Shown here: piece by piece, positions 48,400-59,320 of the stretch | Layout: every line of letters begins with the position of its first letter | Position numbering within the stretch: the stretch's first letter is position 1 | Assembly (NCBI RefSeq): GCF_907164915.1 | Contig: NC_061870.1 | Span: 31,409,348 to 31,473,347, forward strand | Source: Impatiens glandulifera | Taxonomy: Eukaryota; Streptophyta; Magnoliopsida; Ericales; Balsaminaceae | Direction of reading: 5' to 3' | DNA length: 64,000 nucleotides | Translations under genes and position numbers: made by a program | The notes under the pieces: model-generated | Databases searched by the model: none | Told to the model about the DNA's origin: nothing | Seen by the model: the letters and a program-made list of their open reading frames with translations, nothing else

Positions 48400-49093
48400 G
48401 AGTCAAAATAAGGGTAACCCTTCTTCTCTTTTTATCAGTCTCAATCTTCTTCTTATGGACGAAGTTTTAGATTTTACAAACTTATAACAAATCATGAAAG
48501 AGCTATATTTATATAGATAAATTTACTTACTGATCATCCGCTCTTTATGATCATTCTTCTTCTGCACCTTCTAATCAATTCAACAAAACATTAAACAAAC
48601 ATGTATTATAAGACTTGATCAGTTTGTTAATCTTTAAATTAATTAGGGGATAGCAGTCATTACAGTAACACGTAAATGAGGTATTTGGCCATTCTCGATG
48701 AGTTGAAATTTGAGGCAATCTTTAAGCTTTAAGTGATTCTTAGTTAGGAAATCATTCCAACCCTTTGAAATGTAGAGAGATGATTTTTTAGGGTAAAATC
48801 TTGCTTCTACTAAATAGCTCCTCTCTTTCTCATCAACCAATTTCATATTGCAGTTCTTTTCTAGTCCATTCTCACTAACCAATTTTCTTGGAAGCCACTG
48901 TATATATAAACAAAAACTTATAAATTAATAATAATCATGCAATGTCATTCCTTAATTAAATTACTAAATTTCATTCATTTTTACCTGTGATTTTCTTTTC
49001 AAGCTCCACGACCCAATGGTTACCATGTAAGCAGGGGAAACAATATTTGATTTTGATTTTGATTTTGATTCTGCTGCAGCCATGGATTTCATA
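48400..49093 (-). pseudogene. Extra tandem copy of the second B3 module of REM locus B
   Basis: Repeats the linker-plus-B3 module of locus B with a 694-bp offset (exon-4-like start 48897 versus 49591). It has a linker segment rich in SKSKSKS, a B3 exon 48897..48643 (LPRKLVSENGLEKNC, GWNDFLTKNHLKLKDCLKF) and the 40-nt AAGGTGCAGAAGAAG exon-like piece. The following linker lost its CAG acceptor (CTTCGT in place of CTTCAG) and is frameshifted, and the copy ends abruptly at GACTCATTAT near 48403. It could serve as a third domain only through an unverified splice path, so I call it a partial duplicate. Confidence 0.7.
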
Positions 49094-49339
49094 ATGAGTC
49101 AAAATAAGGGTAACCCTTTTTCTCTTTTTATCAGCCTCAATCTTCTTCTTCTTAAGGGATGAAGTTTTAGATTTTACAAACTTAATAACAAATCATGAAA
49201 GAGCTATATTTATATAGATAGATTTACTTACTGATCATCAGCTCTTTATGATCATTCTTCTTCTGCACCTTCTAATCAATTCAACAAAACATTAAACAAA
49301 CATGTATTACAAGACTTGATCAGTTTGTTAATCTTTAAA

Positions 49340-50434
49340 TTAATTAGGGATAGCAGTCATTACAGTAACACGTAAATGAGGTATTTGGCCATTCTTGATG
49401 AGTTCAAATTTGAGGCAATCTTTAAGCTTTAAGTGATTCTTAGTTAGGAAATCATTCCAACCCTTTGAAATGTAGAGAGATGAATTGTAAAATCTTGCTT
49501 CTACTACATAGCTCCTCCCTTTCTCATCATCCAATTTCATATTGCAGTTCCTTTCTAGTCCATTCTCACTAACCAATTTTCTTGGAAGCCACTGTATATA
49601 TAAACAAACTCATAAATAAACAAAAACTTATAAATTAATAATAATCATGCAATGTCATTTTTTAATTAAATTACTAAATTTCATTCATTTTTACCTGTGA
49701 TTTATTTTTCATGCTCCACGACCCAATGGTTACAATATTTGATTTTGATTTTGATTTTGATTCTGCAGCCATAGAGTTCTTCTTTTTCTGATTATTCTCA
49801 AACTCCTTTGGATCTGTGAATTGAGAACTTATATAAGTTGTTTATTAAAATAAATTGAAGAAAAGAGCTAGATTTATTACTTACTTTTCATCATCTCATT
49901 CTTCTTCCTTTTCTTGTTTATTGACTGATTGTTATCTTTATTGGGACGGTGATATGGTAATTTTTCTAAACTTGTGGTGGCATCATAAACCGACACTTCG
50001 AATACTAGGTTTCCTTTGTGTTTGAATATTACGATGTCACCAACGTCCATCTTCTTCTTGTCGCCGGAATCGGGAAACGAGTAGTACGAAACAACAAACT
50101 CCGGCCAACCCTTCTCGAGTCTCCGGCCTCTGAGATGAACCTCCCACTCTCTGTTATGCTTTCTGATCATTACGGGGAGATCCTTTTTCAACTCTTCGTT
50201 TAAGTATCTCATCATGAATGCTTCTGGAATGTTCTGTTCCAATGAATCCACAAACACAAATTTCAGAATCGATTCAAAACAATACAAAGAAAAAAGACAT
50301 AGTTGTGTTGTTCTTACAATCCCGCTTCGGAGGAATCCAGGGAGGAGGGGCTGGAAAAAGTGAGGATCGTATCCCAAGTCGGAGGCGGCGGTGACGCCGG
50401 CAGAGGCGGTGGCGGAGATAGTTTTTGTCTTCAT
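49340..50434 (-). CDS. REM-type B3 protein B, two B3 domains
   Basis: Close paralogue of REM gene A. Exons 50434..50318, 50233..49885, 49813..49695 and 49591..49340 give 278 residues ending ...AIPN. B3-1 spans exons 1-2 (DPHFFQPLLPGF, IPEAFMMRYL, REWEVHLRGRRLEKGWPEF, KMDVGDIVIFKHKG); B3-2 is exon 4 (LPRKLVSENGLERNC, GWNDFLTKNHLKLKDCLKF). Relative to A it lacks three residues in exon 2, has a deletion in the B3-2 strand after ARFY, and its linker has expanded SK repeats while losing the SPVYEV segment. The donor used in gene A after exon 4 survives, but the downstream linker acceptor is mutated (CTTCAT for CTTCAG) and frameshifted, so termination at 49340 is the likeliest end. There is no third VPxxF-type B3 domain here. 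Confidence 0.72.
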
Positions 50435-50515
50435 TGTAGATGCTATGCAAAATCAGAACATTCTTTATTCCATAAGGGTCTTGTCAAATTTGCTTAAGCA
50501 GTTTTTTTCTGTGAG

Positions 50516-51460
50516 AATAATAAATGATATTAACTACAGAGTAATGAATGAGAAAAATTTCACCTACCGAATTTATTAAAATGATCATTCACTTACTAGG
50601 CCTTGTTTGGTTCTGAGTATTTAAATAACGAAAAAATATATATTATATCACTCAACACCATCACTAAATTTATTAATCAAAATATTAAAATAAATTTTAT
50701 TTTAAATTATTATTTTTTATTTTATCATTAAATATTAATACACTTTAATTTTTATCAAAATAAAAATAAAAATTATCACATCTTTAAGATCATTCTAATA
50801 ATTTTTTTTAAATAACTTATTTTTTTCAATCCTTTTAAAGTTTCTTAACAAAATTAAAAAACAAAATTAAAGCACATCCATTTAGAAACTATATAAATAT
50901 ATTTTAAAAGGTTTCTTAATAAAACTAAAAAACAAAATTAAAGCACATCCATTTAGAAACTATATAAATATATTTTGAAAGGATATTATACAATATATTT
51001 TTTCTTTTACAAAAAAATGATCAATAAAATTTTATAAATTGATATTTTAATATAATATAGATTAATATATTGAAATTTTATATTATTATAAAAAAATTAA
51101 TTTATAATTTATATAAAGTATAATAAATAAATATATTGATGATTTTGTATATTTAATTGTGTTTTAAGATCAAAGCGGGAACACAAATACCATTTCGTTC
51201 AATTTTGAGATAAACCGCCCCCAAACAAAAACTTCGATGCTACTCCAGAACCATTTCACATTGTAATCTTAACTGGAAGGATATTTTTTGTGCGCTCATC
51301 ACTCATATGCCTTATAAATTGTATTATACAAATTGAATATTTTACATTTATATATCATAATTGAATATTTTACATTTATATATTATAATTTATTTATGGT
51401 CATGCCCAACTATTTAATCTTGGTCACGAAAGTGGAATATCACTTAATCTCGGATTACGA
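50516..51460. repeat. Segmental-duplication block, copy upstream of REM gene B
   Basis: Colinear with 34105..34800, but starting only about 80 bp upstream of the ATG of B, against 3.4 kb upstream in A. It contains a private tandem duplication of 71 bp (AGCACATCCATTTAGAAACT at 50871 and 50942). Confidence 0.75.
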
Positions 51461-53026
51461 ACACATACAACTACAATTCTAAATATAAGTCACCTAATAA
51501 CTTTCTAGTTTGAATTGAGTTTTTTTAAATTAATTATTATAAAAGTTATAATTGATTATGATTTTTAGAAGTATTTTTTTAATAAAATATTGTAACGTCA
51601 AAAATCGATCCTTCTCGACCGAGAAAGGGTTATCGTTACTCGATAGTCGCGCCCCAAAATGGTAGGCTTGACTAGAGTGCATTAAAAATATCGATTTAGA
51701 CTAACTTTAAAATTTTTAGAGTCGCAACCTAATTTACTATTTAAGAAATTAGGAAAGAAAAATACTTTGCGTGCATAAGCGCATTTTAGAAATTCTGTTA
51801 TTGATTCGGTGCTTTGTTACACGTTAAAAAGGGCACTCGCAATATGTTTAATGTGCCTATCATATGAGAGTCTTTATTTTAAACTTTTGGTCATTTAAAA
51901 AAATATTATTTTACACCTTATTTATTTATCCAATTTTAAAACATGTGTCTTAAGGTGATTCAAACTTAAACATATGTCTAGTTTTGTATCATTCTGTCCT
52001 TAAAGCATGCTTCTATGTCATCGTCCTAAATTTAAAACATAATGAAATAATATAAAATGCTAGTGCCTATCATCAAGAAATGAGGCTCGAAATAATAGAG
52101 GTACCTAAAAACAAGATAAAATATTAGCAAGAAATAGAATTCAAAGAGGACTTAAATTCAAACCCAATACTTATTTATATTAAATTTTATTTTTTTATTT
52201 TTTAATCAAAAAAAAAATTGTTTGGTTAAGTTGATTTCAGGTTTGGGGTAGAGACAATCTCGAGTTCAAATTCCAGTGTTGAATTTGATTTAATTTTAAT
52301 TTTCTCGAAGAAATGAAAAAAGAGTTTAGTTTTTCATGATTATTCATTCAATGACCACTAGCATAATGGCATCAGTGTGCTGAGCAAGGACTAAAAGACA
52401 TTGAGTGAGTCGGTACAATATACTTTAATGTTTTATTTATATTTTATACCTTATCGAAAATTTCGGTATACAAAAAAATGTATATTTTATCTTAATTTTG
52501 GTATACAAAAATTTCATACATTTATCTTACATTGATTTCAGTATACCTTTATTTCGGCACGATATCTGTATAATACCTAAAAAAACATATTAATTTAAAA
52601 AAAAAACAATCTCATCAATAAAATAGAGATGACATATATTGAATAATATTTTAATATAATTATATTTTGATATTATTCAAAAATTATATTTTTATAATTA
52701 AAATAATATTAAATTTATTTAATTATTTCCTTATAAATATTATATATATATATTATATTATAATTTATAAATACTCTTTCGGTATATCTCGATATACCAA
52801 AATTTTAAAAATCGCATATTTTTACCGTTTCGGTATCGTTATCATACCTTACCTTTTTACGGTATACTTAAAACTCGATATATTACGTTACGGTATTTTC
52901 GATATACATTTAATGATAATTTGTTAGAATGCCAAAACAGATTCAGATAAGGTCATGCAACATTTGCTAGACAACTCATGTATTCTCATTTTTAAAGGAT
53001 TAGACATTTAAGGATTCACCTACACA
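51461..53026. other. Intergenic with dispersed repeat copy 2
   Basis: A less AT-rich patch at 51595-51860 (ATCGATCCTTCTCGACCGAG, CGCGCCCC) may be the edge of an unidentified retroelement. 52218-52300 has tRNA-promoter-like boxes. 52410-52920 is the second copy of the GGTATAC-type repeat. Confidence 0.45.
52410..52920. repeat. Dispersed AT-rich repeat, copy 2
   Basis: Better preserved and shorter than copy 1 at 11090..12130. Its ends are rich in GGTATAC, ATACCGAAA and TTTCGGTAT motifs in both orientations. Blocks are in the same order and orientation as in copy 1. Non-coding. Confidence 0.55.
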
Positions 53027-53875
53027 TAGGCATGGCAAATTTCCGGGTTTCGGGGATTCGAACCGGACCCGAACCCGAACCGGATCCGAATTTGTCCCGA
53101 AAAAAACGGGTATTTAAAGTACCTGAATTATCGGTTCGGAACCGATGGGTACCCGACCCGGACCTGATATTTTAAAATAATTTATATTTTACTTATTTAA
53201 TTAATTTTAACCGTTAATATATTTTTAAATTTTACCTACGTTTTAAACTTAATTTGGATAAAATTAAACAAAAATTTAATATTTTGAAAGATACATTAAA
53301 AAAAATCAGTTATTTTAAGCTTTAAAAAAATATTTAATAAAAACAATTATAAATATTCCATTTAAAAAAACAGTGATATATTATATTATATATATATATA
53401 TTAATAAAATATATTTATATTAAAAAAAATATCATTTTCTCGAACCTATCATCCTTCTCTTCCTCATCTCTTATTCTCTATCATTTTAACCTAAGTTAAA
53501 GAAGGGAAATCAATTTCTATTTTCTCCCCTGGTAATACTATTATTCTTTCCTTTAATTTTCTAATGCTTAAGCTGAATGGGGTATTGAGTGTTGAGCTAA
53601 ACTCTATATTGGAATTAGGTGATTTGGTTTCCATGAGCAGAATAGCTACAGCAGCGTATAAATGGAAAAGGGACACTAGAACCGAACAGTGAGAACCAAA
53701 AAAAAAAAAATTCATTTTATTATTTTTCGGGTAACCGGAACCGAACCGGATTCGAACCGGAACCGATCAGTTCCGACCCGAAATTACCTGGAACCGAAAA
53801 GTAAACAAATTACCCGAATTGATCGGTTCGGTTCCTTCGGGTACCCGAACCGTTGGTTCCATTTTGCCATGCCTA
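53027..53875. mobile_element. hAT-type non-autonomous transposon
   Basis: 849 bp between 8-bp direct repeats CCTACACA (53019-53026 and 53876-53883). Terminal inverted repeats TAGGCATGGCAAA / TTTTGCCATGCCTA. Both subterminal regions (about 100-150 bp) are packed with GAACCG/CGGTTC, ACCCGA and CCGGAACCG motifs, the usual transposase-binding architecture of hAT elements. A 74-codon minus-strand ORF (53715..53491) in the interior is unrecognised. No transposase. Confidence 0.9.
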
Positions 53876-53883
53876 CCTACACA

Positions 53884-54626
53884 ACAAAGATATTAGAAAA
53901 CTTTCCTTCTTTCAATTCATTTCAGACATTCAGATTGGTCTATAAGATTTACAAATAGTATAATATAGATTTGGACGATCAGACAAATTAAATATTGTTT
54001 TCATCTACTAGCATATCCTCGTAAACAAATCCATTACATAAAGTAGTATGGTTTAAGAGCTTACAAGAAATCTTTAACAGGGAGAGAGAGAGAATCCTGG
54101 CGAGGAAGAGGAAACATCGCGAGGTTCGCATGTATCTGGACATTTTTGGAGTTCCCCCAAATGAGTTGCTGATGTTCTTCCTTTCTGCTACATCAGGGAA
54201 AAAGAAGAAGTTTACTTTTAAAATATTAATATATAATAATTTAAATAATTTAAAATATAGAATATTTATTAATGAAAGTAATGTAATATAATAGATTAGA
54301 GTATGATCATATTTTTTGAACTCAGTTATTAAAAGAAAAGTTAAATCCTATATTAAATAAGATACTTCATTTTAAATTAAGATGGGGTAAAAATTTATTA
54401 AAAACAAAAGTTTTTATAAGATTTTTTAGTCAAGTGAGATAAAGATTTATAATAAGAAAAAGATACTTTAAATAAGACAATATATAAATTTATGCCTAAT
54501 AAGATTTTAAATTAAAAGAGATATACATACCATAAAGAAAGGTAATTCCCAATTAGTGCCAAAATTCATGATAACATAAACAAGACAATTTCATTGCACC
54601 AAAATAATAAAAAACACAGTCATAAT
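53884..54626. other. Spacer between hAT element and REM gene C
   Basis: AT-rich; the part near 54600 is the 3' UTR side of REM gene C. A short GC-richer patch at 54075-54200 holds no ORF I can support. Confidence 0.5.
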
Positions 54627-56038
54627 TCATTTCCTTCTTCTTGAATCAGTTAGAGCCGAAGTTGTGTATCTTCTTCTGTTGTTCCTCCTCGTATCATCAT
54701 CACCATCTTCCTTCTTCTTCTTCTTCTTCCTCCTTGTATCATCATCATTACCATCTTTCTTCTTCTTTTTCGTTTTCCTAGGCAGCCTCTGGTAAATATA
54801 TTCATCAAAATATAGAAAGAAACATGTATTAGATCTAGGAGAAGAATTACATACAGAGAAGAGAAGAACAGGAATTGGGCCATTCTTGATGATTTGAAAT
54901 CTGAAACAATCTTTCACTTTGAGGCCATTTCCAATTTGAAAATCATTCCAACCATTTGAAACGTATAAATATGAATGCGGAGGATATAATGTAGCCTCCA
55001 CTTCCCATTCCCTTCCTATATCATCTTTTAGTATCATCTTGCAGTTCCTTTCTAACCCATTCGCCCTAACAAAACGTACTGGCACATACTATATATACAT
55101 ACATACCCACAAATTTAACATAATAATTAGCTAGTAATCATAATCATAATCATACTATATATTAACATTTATTTACCAGTGTTTTCTTAAGTATGTTGCT
55201 GTTCAACTTTAATTGTGTGTCAAAGTAAGGGCAAACACTATCTGCTGCTTTCCTCTTTTTTCCAGTATAAGGTTTCTGTTCCTGCTCTTGCGGCTTCTCC
55301 TTCTTCGGTCGGCCTGGATCTAATGTATAAACATAAATATAAGAAATGGGGTAGATTCAATTATTACTCACAGATCATCTCCTTCTTCTTCTTACTTTTC
55401 TTCTTGCTGTTGTTTATAAGAGGAGATTGATGATGATCTTGAGTATTAAGATTTGGTAGTTTCTGGCAACAAGTGGTGGCATCGAAAACAGAGACATCGA
55501 AAATCAAGTCCCCTTTGTGTTTGAATATGATTATATCACCGACATCCATCTTCTTCTTCATCGAATCATCATTATCATTATCATTATCATTATCATTATC
55601 ATCATCATCATCATCGAAGTACTGATCAACAAACGTGGTCCAACCCTTTTGAAGATACCTGCCTCCTCTGAGATGGACCACCCATTCTTTGTTATGGCTT
55701 CTCAAAAGAACAGGAGGAGTTGAATAGCTGCTCTCACACACCTTCTTCTTCTTCTTCTTCTTGTTCAACTCCTCATCCAAATATCTACTCATGAATTCCT
55801 CTGGGATTTTCTGCATGTCGATTCAATCCAGAAAATGGGTTATTATCAAACACAAGCAATGAATCAATCAAAAGGAAGACAAACATAGAGACAGAGAGAG
55901 TTTTGTCGTCCTTACAAGCCTGCGACGGAATCCGGGGAGGAGGGGCTGAAAGAAATGAGGATCATATAATCGGCGTCGGCGGCAGCTGTTGTCTACAGAA
56001 GTAGGGGTGGTGGCGGAAGGGATGAATTTTCTCTTCAT
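54627..56038 (-). CDS. REM-type B3 protein C, two B3 domains
   Basis: Third B3 paralogue. Exons 56038..55916, 55810..55372, 55319..55177, 55088..54855 and 54788..54627 give 366 residues. B3-1: DPHFFQPLLPGF, then IPEEFMSRYL, KEWVVHLRGGRYLQKGWTTFV and KMDVGDIIIFKHKG. The linker carries VCPYFDT. B3-2: YVPVRFVRANGLERNC, GWNDFQIGNGLKVKDCFRF, which matches the third B3 domain of gene A rather than its second. The last exon is Lys/Arg/Asp-rich (RKTKKKKKDG). Exon 2 contains an Asp/Asn tract of about 18 residues encoded by an ATC/ATT microsatellite, inserted in the loop where A and B have a short PDSGDK. Retention of the last intron also stays open to the same stop. Confidence 0.85.
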
Positions 56039-59000
56039 TTTCTAGCTAGAGTGGTAGGAGGGAGAGAACATATAATCCAAATCAAACAAGACCAAATTAT
56101 TTCTTGGTAGGTCCAAGAGTAATAAATACTAAATAGTGAATTCCAACGTTTACATTCTTCCAGGAATATTAACTTTCACCTGTTTCAAGGAATCATGTAC
56201 GGTCATTGGGATTTTTAATTTTTTATTTTAATTTTTTAATTTTTTTATATTTTCAATTCATTTATAACTTACCATATTAATTTTGAGAGAGAAATATTAA
56301 GAGGTAATTTGAGAGAAGAAAATATAATTTAAATTAAAATAAAAAATTCTCAACAATTTTCCTTTTTTTCAATTATAGTATGTTATTCTTTTTCAATTTT
56401 TCTCCCATATCAATCTTTCTATCCTAAATTACCATATTAATTCTAAATTATCATTTATTAATTATGTGATTTAGTTTCTAATTTTATATTATTTATTTTA
56501 AAACTTTTAATAAGATTAATTTATATATAAAACAATATTATTTTAAATAATAAGTTTATATAAATAATTATTTTAAATTAAATATATTATAAATAAAATT
56601 ATACATAAATAAGATAAATTAATCTTATTAAAAATAAATAAAATAAAATCATTGTTTATATCATTAATTTTAATAGTTATAAATTATATATTTTATATTA
56701 AAATTATATGTTATTAAATCAAATCATATTTTATAAATGTTTTATTACTTATTATTTTAAAATATAATTTTTAAATATATAATAATTAATAAACAAAAAA
56801 ATTATTATTTTAATGATTTGACAATATATGAGAGTTGAATAGTTTATGGAAAATGAATAAAACATGAATATAGAAAATAACCCTAACTAAATTTAAGATA
56901 TTATATTATTTTTTTATTTTATATTTAATAATAATAATATAAAATATTATAAATATTATAATATAATTGAGTTTTAACTAATAAATATTAAATATATATA
57001 TATATTTAAATAAATTTATAATTTATTTAAATTAAACTCTTACAAATGAAAAAGTTAGTCCAACTAATAATATTATGAAAATTGTTGTAGATTATAATAT
57101 TTCTTTTCAAACCAATTGAATGCAAGTTATTATATTTATATTATTATTATCTCAATAATTTATTTATTATTTTATTAAATTAATATTTTTAAATATATAT
57201 ATTAAAAAAATCAATGAAGACATTTTTTTTCATAATACATCTAAAATGATAAATATTATTATTTTGTTTTAACATTTTATTAAAAAAATATATGTTCACG
57301 TTAAATTGAAAATAAATAAATAAGTATTCAATAATACAAAATTTCAAAATTTTGAAGACATGTGTAAGAGACAATCAAATCCATCAATATGATGTGTTAT
57401 TGACTTGTAAGATGAAGCAATCAAGTAGCATTTAAATTATTAATTATTAAATATAAAATACAAACAAAAATGTGTTAATAATTAACCTAAATATAATCTC
57501 ATTTTTCATCTTTTATTTTTTTTCAAAATCTTTGGATGGTTTTTCATTTATTTCCTATAATCAAAACAAGCAGTTATAATAAAGTTCAGACTTTTTAACT
57601 TACTTTTTTCATTTATTGTAATATTTTTAAAGTTTTAATTGTGCAAGTGAAATAAAAAAAAAAAATTTTAATTCAATATTTTCTTCAAAAATAATATCCA
57701 ATGAATCATTTGAATATATATTGGTAATTCAATTATAAATTATTTAGAAATGACATAAAATATGAAGTCCTTATTTTTAGATATACATATTTGTTAATTA
57801 AAAAAACTATCACAATTCCTATAAAAATCAAAATTCAATATATATATACTTTCTTAACACTTAACTATTATATTGACTGAAACGTTATCTTTAGATTGCA
57901 ATTGACCATCAATCCCTCTTTTAATTATTAATTATCCACTAAGATTTTATTTGTTAAAATAACTGAATCCTATAAATTTTTATTATTTATTTAAAAATAA
58001 TGTATATAAAATTTATAGAAAGTACAAGGGTAAATAATATATTCTCATTAAAATATATTATAAACTCTTTTTAAATAATAAAAATGTGTAAAATTCATTT
58101 AATTTAGAATCACATATAAAGCCCAATCTTCTTCAAAAAAGAAAAGGAAATAAATGGGTCAGGACATATTTGGGCAACGTTAAAATGGACCAATGAAGAT
58201 TTGCCTGAGAGGGTTTTATTTCAAGGATTTTGTGTTATTTTAATATCATTTATTGATATATAACTAATATAAGATATTTAGATTAATAATTTAAAAGGAT
58301 GGAATTAATGAGTAAATTATTTATTAAAAACATAAGCTCAAATAACTTGCATCGTATCCAATATTTGTTTGAAAAAAATGCAATTATGGATATGAAACAA
58401 CCCAAAAACATAGTAATGCGAAGAATGTGATTCTCTCTCTGAGAGCTTGGGGACCATTGATCTTGGCAAATCTGTGATTTAGATTTTGGAATCACATGAT
58501 GGATGATGGAGCATAAAAGTAAAATATTTGAGTTTTGAAAAAAATTAAATTAAAGTAAGTTATTGAAAATTTTAATTGGTTAAAATATTATAATAATTTT
58601 TAATTCTTTAAGATTTATAAATACAAAAGTAAATGTATTTTTGAATTTTAATTAATAAATTTTTAAACAATTATAAATAAATAAATTTAAAAGTATTTCA
58701 AGAATTTCAACACTCTTCATTCTTCCAACTCCCATTAAATTAAGTTATTTATTTGGATTCAATTTTAGATATAGAAATAAAAATAATTTTATTTATTTTT
58801 TATTAATTTAATTATTAATGTTTTTATATATGAAAATTATACATCAAAAGTAATAAGTGGGCCTATTTGAAAAATATTTTATGAATCTAAATTTTAGAGA
58901 AACAGTAATTTCCTAATATACATCTAACTAAATTATTTCTTAATTTGAATTTACATTGACAATCAACTATTGTTATTAATAAGTTGATATCTAGTTATAG

Positions 59001-59320
59001 TAAAATAAATCAACATAACAATATTATAATAATTTAATAAAGACATCCCATTTCAATTAATGGTAGTTGAAATTTTAATTAGTTGATTATGATCTATGAT
59101 GATCAGCACTTGAATAGTTGAATGTAAAGCAAAAGTTACATGTCCTTGATTATAATTATAGCCAGTTTTTTTGTTTTATTCTATTTATTTATTTATATAT
59201 AACCTAACTTGATGTTCAACAAAAATAACATTCAAAACATTTTTTTAAATTTATAAACATTTTTTTTACTAAGAGTGTTTTCCATTTATCTTAACTCTAA
59301 ATTATATGGTTATCATTCAA
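56039..59320. other. Long AT-rich intergenic stretch
   Basis: The first 100-150 bp is the promoter side of REM gene C. The remaining about 3.1 kb is very AT-rich, without supported ORFs, RNA genes or recognisable element ends. It stops at the 9-bp target duplication of the Pack-MULE (59312-59320). Confidence 0.6.

Noticed and set aside
52218..52300. tRNA-like SINE (TGGTTAAGTTG and GAGTTCAAATTCC as A and B boxes)
   Set aside because: Spacing is plausible, but the A box is weak, no target duplications or tail were found and no second copy is seen here.
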